The position numbers and the translations under genes are program-made. Of a stretch of DNA of 64,000 nucleotides, positions 9,377 through 19,992 are shown piece by piece. The DNA comes from Peltaster fructicola (lineage: Eukaryota; Ascomycota; Dothideomycetes), in the NCBI GenBank assembly GCA_001592805.2, contig CP051141.1:3038001-3102000 (forward strand). Direction: 5' to 3'. The notes under the pieces were generated by a model. That model made no database searches and had not been told where the DNA came from. It saw only the letters and a list, made by a program, of their open reading frames with translations. How positions within the stretch are numbered: the first letter of the stretch is position 1; each line of letters starts with the position of its first letter.

Positions 9377-10875
9377 TCATGGTCGAGAGCACGCCTGGAG
9401 GAACTCTTGCCAAGTGATGACCTTGGCCTGTGGCTCAGTGCTCCCGCCTCTTCGGAAGTATGGCTTCAACTCAAGCTGTCTCTTGAAGATTGTCGCCTGC
9501 ACGGTCAGCTTCACTCACACCTTCGTTGCGAACCACATACCTGATAATCAGGCTCCGGGTCAGCCGTGGCAATAAGATCATTGAGGCAGCGAGGAAAGTC
9601 GACCAAGCAGTCTCCAAGTACGTACGCCGTCCTGGTGAATCCTTTCTACGAACAACGTCAATTTAGCATCTCAAGGCGCTTCTTACACTCACCCGACCGA
9701 CTGCGACCAAAGGAAGATTGTGTTCGTCCGCAATGCGATCTATCTGTCCTTGCTCGGCGAACTCTTCTGGTCTATCGTCCAACGGCATCACAATTTTGAT
9801 GCAGGGTGTCAGCTCGAAGGCAGTCACACGGTTGTCGCCGACCAGGGAGACATTCGCACCGCTTGCAATGAGATCGACGACTCTTGTGACATAGTTGGTA
9901 TAGTAGTTCCTGGCTAACATTGCACCAGGTTCATTCGCTGTATCTTGGTGTCAGCAGTTGTCCATGAATAGCCTGGCAACGAACCTTCGTCAGCTTCCCA
10001 GGTCATGGAGCTGAAGTACGTTCGGATCCACGACTTCACAACATAGCCGACTCTGCGCAGTGCCTCATCATATATGACCGGATCTTTTCCTTTGTTCTCG
10101 TCGCCAAGATCAGAGACTGCTTTGATGACGCCAAGAGGGAACACATTCGTATGTTGACTATGCGAGCAGATCTTCAGGAACGCACTCGCTTCCATCTCCA
10201 GGGCAAGTACCTTGCGTGTGACCTAATATTCATCAGCCAGATCCTAGTCAATTCTCTTACTACTCCGACCGTGGTCTGTATCTTGTCAAAGATAGCTGGT
10301 GCATCTTCGCGCACCGCTGAGCCGGAGATGTATGAGCCATAGTATATCCTCTGTCCAGCTGCCGCGAATTAGATCAGGCCAGGTACAGGGACGCTGACAG
10401 TTTCGTAGTCCGGCAAGAAGGTCAACTGATCGTTGACGAGCGCCCACTTGCCGTCTTCAAGACTCATGGCAGTGTCGCCGCAGATGACATCAAGGATCCT
10501 GCGAGCGGTTGAGCTAACATACATCACAGCACGACACACTTACTCGATCTTCTGCTTCTTGTTACCAGCGCAGACACCAGTGTGTAGGGCGAATCGTGGC
10601 CGCAGCTGAGCGATCAAGGCACCGGAAGCAATGGCAAATGGTACAAGACCTTGCTTCAGACTGCTGGTGACATAGAATCCCAGCTTCTTGTCTCCCACGA
10701 AGTTCATCCTACCGACATGGAAGAGGTGCCCATTGTCGACACCGTCCACAGCTGTACCGAATATCTTCTCCTCAGCTCCAAGCTGTTCAGCGATTAGAGT
10801 GATCTCCTCTGGTTTACCGCAGATGATGGCCAGGGCGCAGGACCGTAGACGGCGAAGTGGTGCAATGGCTGCCAT
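9377..10875 (-). CDS. Nucleoside phosphorylase-like / STING-like fusion protein
   Basis: Seven exons: 10544-10875, 10387-10498, 10261-10350, 9985-10222, 9693-9937, 9541-9645 and 9377-9496, all phase-consistent, giving 413 residues. Residues 1-257 are a PNP/UDP-phosphorylase-type domain: LAIICGKPEE, LHTGVCAG (98-104), YYGSYISGSAVRED, LEMEASAF (186-193) and KAVSDLGD with the family acidic residue Asp216. Residues 262-413 look like a soluble bacterial-type STING ligand domain: NYYTNYV helix start (268-274), IKIVMPLDD (305-312), hairpin with RKGFTRTAY (339-347), LVDFPRCL (353-360) and KVITWQEF near the end. This order mirrors the human YY helix, ILLPLD, DRVYSNS lid and EYATPL. There are no membrane helices. 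Inference: a cyclic-dinucleotide-controlled nucleosidase. The exon 2/3 intron (10351-10386, 36 nt) is the least certain; a 48-nt alternative exists. A longer start at 11049 is possible. Confidence 0.83.
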
Positions 10876-11132
10876 GTCACCTTCAGTAGACGAAATGAAT
10901 AGCTTAGACGCAGGGTATCCGGACGAGTACACATACCTTCTTATCGTTTCTCCTTGTACAAACGGCGGTGCAGCCACTCGCGTGTTCAGACACAAGCATG
11001 CATCGCTCAGCGCCATTGTCACTCCTGCAGAGGGCCTCATTGGACACACCGGTAAAGCTTGGCGTGAGTATCACATCAGGCTGAGCTTCTCGCTTGAGCT
11101 TGTGATTCTCGACCAGTCTCTCCCCTCACAAC
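10876..11132. promoter_or_regulatory. Shared divergent promoter, PNP-STING / S1-P1 nuclease
   Basis: The two start codons are 257 bp apart and head-to-head, so regulatory DNA is probably shared. On the minus strand a GTATGT...CTACTGAAG stretch (10880-10945) resembles a 5'-UTR intron. Splicing it from an upstream ATG would create a stop, which favours translation starting at 10875. Function is inferred. Confidence 0.4.
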
Positions 11133-12020
11133 ATGCTCAGAGCTACGTCTTGGCAATGCGGCCCAGTGCTCAGCCTGCTTTTCGACTTCGCATACTGCTG
11201 GGGCAATGTAGGTCATCGGACTGTCGCATACCTCGCTGAAGCTCAACTACCGCCAAGTGCTCGTTTGCAGCTCTCCGACCTCACTGGCTTTGATGATGTC
11301 TCGGACGCCGCTATCTGGGCTGACACCGTCACCAGTGAGCCATCGCACAAGCATACAGCTCCGTGGCACTACATTAATGTTGATGACTCGCCGCCGGAGT
11401 CATGTAATGTGTCCACACCGGTAGATTGGATACGTCCAAACATACTGACCGCACTCATCAACCAAACAAACATTGCAACACATCGCGAGCGTTCGAAAGC
11501 AGAGCAGCAAGAGGCCTATCGGTATATCATTCATCTGGTTGGCGACCTTCATCAGCCACTGCATGTTGAAGGGCTCGCCCGAGGTGGTGTCGATATACCT
11601 GTCGACTTCGAAGGCAGTCCGACGAATCTACATCTAGTATGGGACGTGAACTTCATCACAAGGCTAAGAAGAGGTATGGGCGCCGATGAGAAGGTGATAG
11701 CAAAGCTCTGGACCAAGGAGCTTCTACTCAAGGGCGATGCCAAGCCAACGACAGCTAAGTGTGATAGCCTTAACAATGCTCGAGAATGCTTTCTACGCTG
11801 GGCGCGAGAGTCTAATGCGAAAGTATGCAAGCATGTCCTACACGAAGGTCTCACGAATATAGAGAACAAAGAGCTGGCAGGAGCATACTATGAGACCAAT
11901 GTAGGAGTAGTGGAAGATGCCGTATATATGGCTGGCAGTAGACTTGCAGATTGGCTGCTGCTCGTGCTAGAGAACCAGCACACAGCTGAAGCTGACGTCC
12001 ACATACACGTTGATCTCTGA
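11133..12020 (+). CDS. Secreted S1/P1-type zinc nuclease
   Basis: One exon, 295 residues. The zinc-nuclease ligands are all present in order: Trp-Gly-Asn-x-Gly-His (WGNVGH, Trp23), Asp in AIWADTV, His in HTAPWHYINV, His/Asp/His in HLVGDLHQPLH, and His/Asp in NLHLVWDV. In this family the mature N-terminal Trp binds zinc. A short hydrophobic leader (GPVLSLLFDFAYC) with Ala at -3 and Cys at -1 would put Trp23 at the mature N-terminus, which supports this start. The enzyme cleaves single-stranded DNA and RNA to 5'-nucleotides, usually outside the cell or in vacuoles. It sits divergent to the PNP-STING gene. An Asp inside the leader is unusual and weakens the signal-peptide call slightly. Confidence 0.9.
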   Translation: MLRATSWQCGPVLSLLFDFAYCWGNVGHRTVAYLAEAQLPPSARLQLSDLTGFDDVSDAAIWADTVTSEPSHKHTAPWHYINVDDSPPESCNVSTPVDWIRPNILTALINQTNIATHRERSKAEQQEAYRYIIHLVGDLHQPLHVEGLARGGVDIPVDFEGSPTNLHLVWDVNFITRLRRGMGADEKVIAKLWTKELLLKGDAKPTTAKCDSLNNARECFLRWARESNAKVCKHVLHEGLTNIENKELAGAYYETNVGVVEDAVYMAGSRLADWLLLVLENQHTAEADVHIHVDL

Positions 12021-12371
12021 GCTAGAAAGCAGTCAAGGAAGATGCTGGACAAGGTGATGGTAACCAAGCATGACTACAGTACGCCTCGAAAGCATGCTAC
12101 CATCCGTCACGGCCAGTACTTATAGCGTTCTGCGAGCCACCATCTGTCGAACCCGTCTCTTGATCCTTAGGAGGAACCCGATCTCTGTGAGTGACGATTG
12201 TGGTGTCTCTCCTGAACATTCGTTCGACACGTGTGGCTGACAAGTCCCGAGGGATGACTCCTCGATCGATTCTGACTTGGTAGTCGATAAAGGTATATTC
12301 AACTCTTCCACCATCTCCTCCTCCGACGCAGATTCATTGACCAGCAACTGCTCTTTTGATTCATCTGGGCG
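12021..12371. other. Convergent 3' intergenic
   Basis: This is the gap between the nuclease stop and the stop of the reductase-monooxygenase fusion. A 75-codon minus-strand frame (12120-12347) is acidic and Ser-rich without motif support, so I do not call it. Confidence 0.4.
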
Positions 12372-15107
12372 TCAATGCACACCATTTGTTTGGGGCTTCT
12401 TCTCCCGATAGACATCGCCAGTCAAGGAGATTTCATAATCAGCATCCTTGCCTCTGCCCTGCTTCTCCAGCTCTCGCACAAGTGGCAGCACTTCCTTCCC
12501 GAACTGCTCAATCTCGGTGTCGTAATGCAAGAACGCTGTCAAGATGATCTGTACACCAATCGACTTGAGTAGGAGGATCCGGTCTGCGATCTGCTCCTTC
12601 GTGCCGATGAGCTTGGTCTTGAAACCGTCATTATACTGGACCAGGTCCTCGAACTTCGAGTTTGCCCACATGCCATCCTTGTTCTTAGTGCTAGCTCCTG
12701 CATTGAGAACTTGTTGTCTGAAACCCTCCACAGCCTCTGGATCAGCCTTACCCTGGATCTCTTGCAGAACACGGATGGCTTCCTCTTCGGTGTCTCGACA
12801 GATGACGAATCCGTTGAGCGCAAACTTGACCTGTCCTGCTCTTCCGTGCTTCTCAGCTCTTGCTTTGACATCAGCAATCTGCTTTTGGAAGCCCTCGAGT
12901 GTGTTTCCGTTCATGCTGGAGGGGTGTTAGCATTGTGACTTCAAGAAGGCTATTCACTTACAAGTAGTAATCAGAGACTGTGCCGGCGTTCTCTTTGGCA
13001 TCGTCGCTGTTGCCACCTTGGAAGATCTCTGGATATGGTCGTCCTGGCAGGACCAATGGCTTTGGCTTCAGTGGGTAGTCGTGGAACTGGTAGAAATCTC
13101 CACGATAGGTGAACTTCTCGTTCGTCCAGATACCCTTGAGACACTCAATAAACTCTTTGCTTCGGCGGTAGCGCTCTGCGTGGTCGAGCCACCATTCTCC
13201 AATGCTTGTGAACTGGATGAAGTCAGCGTCGGTGGTAATTCTACCTGCACGATACTCACCTCTGCTTTGAACCAGCCCGAAACCACATTGACAGCAATTC
13301 TTCCTTCGCAGTAATGATCGATGGAGGCAATCTGCTTAGCAGCAACTGCAGGATTCCATGGACCGGGAAGGAGGGCAGCAATCACACGCAACCTCTCCGT
13401 CTTGCTCAGAATAGCCTGACTGAAGGTGACTGGCTCGTGTTGGTTGTCTGCACCATATCCTGCCATGAAGCGGATCTGTGAAAGAGCATACTCGAAGCCA
13501 ACTCTCTCAGCTGTTCGTGCATAGTGTACATTTGACTTGAGGTCCCAGTTCGTTCGCTGAGGAATCTTGCTGATGACGAGACCGCCAGACACATTCGGCA
13601 CCCAATAGGCGAACTTGACACGATCCGGATCGGCGTTAATGCGATCGTGCAATGACAAGTCGTATGTCACCTCGTTGAAGACTGTGCTGTTGGTGACTGG
13701 CTCAACGCTTGGGCTGGACGCTCCAGACGAGGTTTGTACAGGCACGACAATACGCTTGCCATTGACTTCGCCCTTCCGCAGGCGATCAAGAGCTGCGTTG
13801 ACTCCTGCGAGACCACCTTCAGCAATGTCGACCTCGGGTAGTTTCAGAGCCTTTGCAATCAACAGCTGCTCGAGCCATTGCACAAGAGCTTCGCCGAAGG
13901 ATGGTGCCTCATGGAAAACCTTGATGGGCACCTTGTGATGTTGTACACCTGTGCCAACGTGCTTTGGCAGGCCAGTCAGACCCAGGAGATGCGACTTTGG
14001 GCCAGTTGCCGACTGCTTTAGAGTCTGCTGCAGTGCTTCGGCCGTCTCCTTGCCCACGGCATCGAAGCCGTATCGCAAGTTACCACCAGTGACCGCCTTG
14101 ATGATGTCGATGGCACGCTTGGAGTCATAGCGATCGACAAGGAAGTCTGCACCAAGCTCGCTCAGACGCTGTCCAGATCTTGCAATGTCTGCCACAGCAG
14201 CAACCTTCAAACCCGCAAGCTTGGCAAGCTGTACCACCACTTGGCCTGTCGTTGTATTGGCGCCCCAGACAGCGATCCAGTCGCCTGGTTGAGGTCGCTC
14301 GGCTGCTGAAATGCCTTGGTACACTTCGTCTCTGACGTCCTCGGCCACCTCACGTGGGTCTAGGCCTCGCACAAGTCTTAAGAAGTCGACATTCGATGGT
14401 GCAATTGCGTTCTGGGTGAAGTCAATGCCAAAGCTGACGCTCAAAGCGATGGCAGCTGCGACGAAGGCGACACCGACTGGTGCCACCTCCTTTACTTGAT
14501 AGCCTTGTGGCACGCGAGCGACATTGGCTTCTGTGGTTACGAGATACTGCTTACTGTCAGTTATGGATGAACCTCGATCCATGAGACCTACTTCTTGGTA
14601 TGCAGCTTTGCGAACGTCTCTGTAATCTGTCGATGGTCCGAAGACGATGTCACCATGTTGGATTCGACCTCCCTGGCGAGCAGATTTGACCACTATGCCT
14701 GCGAAGTCCCTACCATTGATCCACGGATAGCTTGGCTGAGAGAAACCATAATCTGCACCTTTCCAGTCCACAGGGTTGAGTCCTATGGCGAGGACTTGTA
14801 TCAAGATCTCGTCATCTCGTTGCAGCTCTGGGATGTCCTTCCCCTTCTCCAGAGAGTACTTTCGTCTGGGACCGTGGAGGAGGAGAAGATCTTGCTGTGG
14901 GCTCTCTAGTCGTAGGAAATCGTCGTGTGAGGAGTGAGATGTGCCATTGACTGTGCCGTTAGTGGCGGCATAAGTGGTACCATTCGACAAAGTGGTAGTG
15001 AGGCCAGAGAAGCTTTTGAGAGGGCTCGGGGACTGCACTTCCGGCTCTGCGGAGGCCTTGCGATCGCGCAATGAGAGAAACGATGAGGGAGAGACTGCAG
15101 CAGGCAT
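12372..15107 (-). CDS. ToxD-like reductase fused to SfnG-like dimethylsulfone monooxygenase
   Basis: Exons are 13260-15107, 12962-13212 and 12372-12915, with introns of 47 and 46 nt, both in phase, giving 880 residues. Residues about 60-455 are an MDR enoyl/quinone reductase of the ToxD type: IGLNPVDWKGADYG, INGRDFAGIVV, the cofactor region WGANTTTGQVVVQLAKLAG and GADFLVDRYDSK. A Ser/Pro linker follows. Residues about 500-870 are a luciferase-like FMN monooxygenase closest to bacterial SfnG: FAYWVPNVSGGLVISKIPQR, RFMAGYGADNQHE, LLPGPWNPAVAAKQIASIDH, VNVVSGWFKAEF, PEIFQGGNSDDA and FEDLVQYNDGFKTKLIGT. SfnG oxidises dimethylsulfone to methanesulfinate in sulfur scavenging. The MDR half may supply reduced flavin or act on another substrate; this is inference. 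Read-through from one ATG is continuous, so a true fusion is likely. Confidence 0.9.
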
Positions 15108-16021
15108 ACTTGCGCTGAGGAATAGAACATGATGCGAACCAGGACGAGAGCTCTACTTTACCTCAAATATGATCAGCACGCGATGATCTCGACGTCCCTC
15201 AGAGCTATGGCATGATGAAATGCCCACGTCGATGGCATCATCAAGCCTAATTGCGGCCGGTTCAATGGCTTGCGACAGTTATCCGTCTGTAGTAGTGAGG
15301 AAGAGACATTTGAGCAGTGAGAGCTTTGCGATGGCGTGCTGGAGTGGGGTCGAAGTATGTCCTTGAGCAGGTCGATCATCAAGGAGAAGAACACCAATCC
15401 TAATAGGATAAGATCCATCAATATGGAGTGTAGTATAAGATGAGTACTGTCGATAGAATGCTGAGTTTCAAGGTGATGTGTGGGCGCAATCCGACACCAT
15501 GGTCAGCCACGAGGCATGAATCTAAGAACAATAATATCGTTTGAATATGACATTGACTGTCTATAAGAACTAGTCAGCGAAGTATCCCAAGCGGTGCTTA
15601 GCCTGCTTGAGTCGCATCATGTCATCCATAAAGCAACGCCGACCGCAATTCCTTCGTCATGTCTCATGTTTGTCGTAATGCAGAATCGAAAAAGGAGTGG
15701 TAATAAAGTAGATGTCCTCGAGGGCTAGTCCCATACAATCACACTGATAGATTTGAGCAATCTATTAGAGTGTGTAGACTGTGCAAGGAATTGTCTATTC
15801 TGCTTTGCTGACACCATGTAGTAGCACCATGTTCTGACAGAAGCTGAGGACTGCTGAAAATGCGATCGAAGGATAAGTATGCTATTGAAATATTCGTAAT
15901 TGTCGTGATGCGAGTGTGAAGGATGTCCCTTGTAGGCCAGTCGCTCCCATGCAGTATGTTCAAAGATGCACAAACTTTGATGCCGGTAAAGACCCTGAAA
16001 TGGTCAGATGCTATGCTGCAA
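15108..16021. other. Gene-free interval of 0.9 kb
   Basis: This holds the promoter of the fusion gene and the 3' flank of the next minus-strand gene. Open frames up to 118 codons occur but are His/Ser-rich and lack motifs. I see nothing else. Confidence 0.5.
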
Positions 16022-17901
16022 TTACAAGCCTGGCTGTGGTGGCTGTGAGAGAAGTTCCTGCAGGCGTCGCTGGAATGGCTGAGGATTATCTGCATTGGGA
16101 AAGATGCTGCGTGGGAAAGTGTTGAATTGCCGCGAAGTTGAGCAAGCCTCTACAAATGGTGAGCCAAGACGGGGTGTGGGCTCGGCCAGACGACGAGGAG
16201 CAGATCGAGAGCCAGGCGGTCCTAGCATGGACAGATCTGGAGTGTCAAGCATGTCGTGGTCCTGACTTGAGCTCGCAGGTGTCGGAGCTTGTAAGTAAGC
16301 AGGAGATTGTAGAGAGGGCGGATTGAAAAATGTAGCCATCTCATCTGCATTCGTTCCAAGACTGAAGCCGCGATTGCGGAGTCCAGTGAGAGGCTCTGTA
16401 TGTCCGAAGATACCTTGCAATGGTAGCCGCTTAGGCTTCTCCTCGTCAGAACGGAAACGTCTCTTGAGCGAGCGCGGTGCAGTTGGGGCGCCCTCAAATG
16501 GGGAATCGAGGAAAGGCGCTGAGCGGTTGAAGTCTCGGCCGAGGCTCTTGGTGGCAGCAGAGCTCTGGAGGAGATGGGATCGGCTTGAGATCTCGTCGAA
16601 CGGCGAGGCCAGTGTCGGTGCTCTTGTGTCCAGACCGAGACCTGATTGCAATGACAAACTCTTCTGGTGGGCCTGAGAACGCCCAATCCGTGCGAACCAA
16701 TCTGCTGATCGATCCGTCCGCTCCGATCGTGGGCGAGGCATGTCCTCGCTGGTGAGTTGAGCAAGAGGTCCATCTGGCTGCATCGATGTGCTGGTGGATG
16801 TGATGAGGACATCTTCATGTCGACGCTGGAGAATGCGCTCGAAGCGTCTGAACCAACTGCAGTCATAGTGGTGTCGAAGGGTGAAGGACTTCTCGTGCGG
16901 AGGATGCGCTGGTAGTATGCAGAGAGTGACGGTCGTTTCTTGCAAAGACCACGAAGACGCTTGCGTGTCTCCGATTCCGATCGTGGCCACTGTGATTGTG
17001 CAGTAAGCTGTGCCATCTTGGAGCTCTCCGGACGTATCGTGTCTGGAGAGCCCTCTCGCTGTGGTCGGGCGAAGATACTGTCCAGGGAGATGCTGCCACT
17101 GACAGTCTTGTGATCTCGCCAGGTGCGCTTAGCCTTTGCAGCAACACGATGACACACACCCAGTGGTGGCGCTGTGCCGGGTAGCATCTTGAAAGGAGTC
17201 AAGGTTGGATCTGACAGGTATGCCATGTATGTCATCCATAAGTGCTCGTCCATTGCTGGTGTCCACATCGCACGACGATTAGTCTTTGCGCGTTTGGCAT
17301 CAGGAGAAGCGCTCTGCGCGAACGGTGCAACAATGTGTTCTCCCTCCTCAAGGAACGGATCTGTGTTGTCTTCAATCGGGCTCACAGCTGAAAAGGCAGT
17401 GCTGCCCAGTGAAGACAGAGAGGAGTCTGAAAATGAGGAACCAATGGAACCGGTGCGCTCGAACGGTCGTCGTTCGCTGGAGTTAATCATACCCCATTCC
17501 TGGACAGGGCTGTCGAAGCTGGTCAAGAGGCGTGCAGGAGTCTTGGGAGGAGTGAGAGAGCGAAAGATCTGTGGCATTGGGGCGAGGAGGCCACTTGTAG
17601 GTGTCGTGAGCTCGAGCATTGGGCTTGGAATGTCTGGACTGTTGCTGATTGCCTCCGACATTTCTATTGTTGGGATTATCTGCTCGCCATCAAGGACATC
17701 CATAGCAGGTGGCTGTGTGACTACGCGCTTCCTCTTGATCTTGTAGGTCTGTCGTGGTGGAGGCGGTGGCTCGCATGGTGCGATCTCAACTTCGTCGTTC
17801 ACAGGTGTCTTGGGCATCTGACCATCGGTGTAGAAGGCGCCCACGGCCGGCGGCATAGTGATCGACATATGTGGGCGCGTTGGTGAGGATTTTGCGTCCA
17901 T
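16022..17901 (-). CDS. Conserved fungal nuclear protein with WTPAMDEHLW box, frame jump
   Basis: I do not recognise a named family. The N-terminal part (start 17901) is Pro/Ser-rich with a basic patch (YKIKRKRVV). A conserved-looking block reads RRAMWTPAMDEHLWMTYMAY, then PFKMLPGTAPPLGVCHRVAA and KRTWRDHK, followed by SETRKRLRGLCKKRPSLSAY. The Trp-rich spacing suggests a Myb/SANT-like DNA-binding fold, which is inference. The C-terminal part is in another frame (STSMQPDGPLAQLTSED onward, ending QELLSQPPQPGL at 16022). The change falls near 16790-16830. It needs either a weak 47-nt intron (GTCGAC...TGCAG, no clear branch site) or one missing base. Total length would be about 620 residues. Probably a transcription regulator. 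Confidence 0.6.
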
Positions 17902-19992
17902 CTTGACTTCTCTCTCGTGGTATGAGGTGCGGTTTGGGTCGTAGTCCTGCCGCGTCCTATCGGCGCTGAGGTGTAAGGTGAGGTTGTTGCGACGTTGACC
18001 GCTCGGCTAGCGCGTCGACATTGCGACAGGGTTTTGGCGACAACAATGTTGGTGATATCGATTGTAGGTGGTTATATTGCGTAGGATGCTAGAAGATGTC
18101 AGTCATGCGCCGCGTTCAAGAGAAGACCGCGACGGGCGACAGTGACAGGGCGTGAGAGGTGGGAGGTGAAACTGGCCGGGAACAGCGCAGGAGGACTTGG
18201 GTGAACAGGCTCTCGCACTAGCTAGCGTGGAGCACGGGTCAAGCGAGCTTGACGGCGCCTGGTCTGCCAGTTTGATGGTCCTCCTCATCGAACGACAACT
18301 CTGCGATCGATGCTCGAGCTACATTGTACTCTACTTGCATCACTGCTTGACCCTTGAAGCTTCGCCATGGCGTTTTGAATCTGCGATGCTCCTTTCTCCA
18401 TCCCACATCTGCTCTCACGCAAGGCTTTCCTTTTTCAGACCGTTGACGGGACAGGAGGTGTCACACCCTAGGCCTGCACCTCTAACGCGAGACACGATGA
18501 TCTACAGCGGTCTCGACTATAAGAGGAACACGATGCAATACCATTGTCGGCAAGTGGAAAGAGGAGAAAGCCATGCCCAAAGGGTTCAATGGGAGCCAAT
18601 GCGTTGCTTCACGACTGGCGATCCAACTGGCTGAGACGAGCACACACGACGTTGCAGTAGTGACGAGCGTGTTTCTCGTGCCGACAGACTACGGATGGGT
18701 CGTGCTGCGCTGACAAGCTCTCAGCGAAAGATTTTCATGCATATGCATCCACGACGCGTCGCTTAACTACACGCGTCAGTCTCGTGTCGAGGATCTACCG
18801 GATGACTCCGAAGGTGTGTCCCGCGCTCGTTTGGACCCAGCCACCGACCTCAAGACCATGCACAACTGCGACGAGTGCAATCACCTCGGACATGACAGAC
18901 ACTTGCATTCGTTGTCAGGGTCATGATGTGTGTCATGTGTACTGTACACAATAATCACCTCGGTGGCGGACGATTTCATGGACAAGGTATCCTGGATGAA
19001 CCTTAAGGAACAATAGACGCGTCGAAAACCGTTGCATATCCACTAATGAGATTGAGACTTTGCATGCAACTTCCTGCCGCTCACGGGACCAGATCTGAGA
19101 TCACTGGCCACAAGAGACCCTTTGAGTGCGGCCAAGCTTTCTATCAGGTTGTCGTTGCAGCCGATAGATGCAGGCTGTACGGGCGACCAGCATCGTATTA
19201 GACTAGCATTGGGCGTCTATATGACTGGCTGATAAGACTCTTGGGCAGCATTACTTGGAGCTGAAGGCATCTGTCAATTTGTCGCTCCCGTTGCTAGAGC
19301 TTGGTCCGCACGCAAAGCTTCAGTGTTCCACTGGTTCTGATCGAAGCATCAGACAGCACTGACAACATTCAAGGGTAATGCACTGTCCATGTTGACAAGG
19401 ACCCTGGGGTGGAGACTGCAGGCCGCTGAAGGACCCATCTCAAGCCTTAGCTGGAATGCCACGTATGTCAGCAGTGGCTACGAGGATAGATACTGGCTTC
19501 TAATCGGTGTTGTCATCTCGGTATCTCGTGGTAGCAAGTCATAAGGACTGGTGTCAAGCATAATCTCAGCCTGGCAACAAGAAATGCCATAAAGCTATCT
19601 CAAGCATCGTCCCTGGTGAGGCCTCGTGGCTCCGGACTATCACGCAAGACATGCATCGGCTTCGGCACTCAGCCTTCGGCAATGAGACACTTCTGCATCT
19701 ACATGTTCACGGCAGCAATCACATCCATGGTTGAATGCTCAACATGGGTCAGATCAAGGTCTGGTCAGTATCAACCAGGTTTGAGATGATGAAGCACGGC
19801 ATGCTGTGGTCCTACCCTGTTCAAGGTATGGTTCAACCATCGTCAACGCTCGACCCTTCGGTGAGCTTGTCTCATTCTGCGAGGCACGGCGTGCTACATG
19901 ATCTCCTAGCATTCATTCACTCCCGAGGTATTCTTCATCATTTCATAATTGCGTATCAACATAACTCGTTCTTCTCATTACCATGTCGCACT
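17902..19992. other. 2.1-kb gene-poor interval
   Basis: The stretch lies between the start of the nuclear-protein gene and the 3' end of the LTE1-like gene. The longest open frames (145 codons at 18197-18634, and 171 codons at 19735-20250 which overlaps LTE1 antisense) have no motif and poor composition. I see no repeats, tRNA or element ends. It may hold a long promoter or a non-coding transcript. Confidence 0.5.

Noticed and set aside
10876-11049. Longer PNP-STING start at 11049
   Set aside because: The extra 58 residues are not PNP-like. A probable 5'-UTR intron signal lies here and the start at 10875 leads directly into the domain.
12120-12347. 75-codon acidic minus-strand frame downstream of the fusion gene
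   Set aside because: Too short and motif-less; lies in a 3' flank.
18197-18634. 145-codon plus-strand frame
   Set aside because: No motif, biased composition and no intron or neighbour support.
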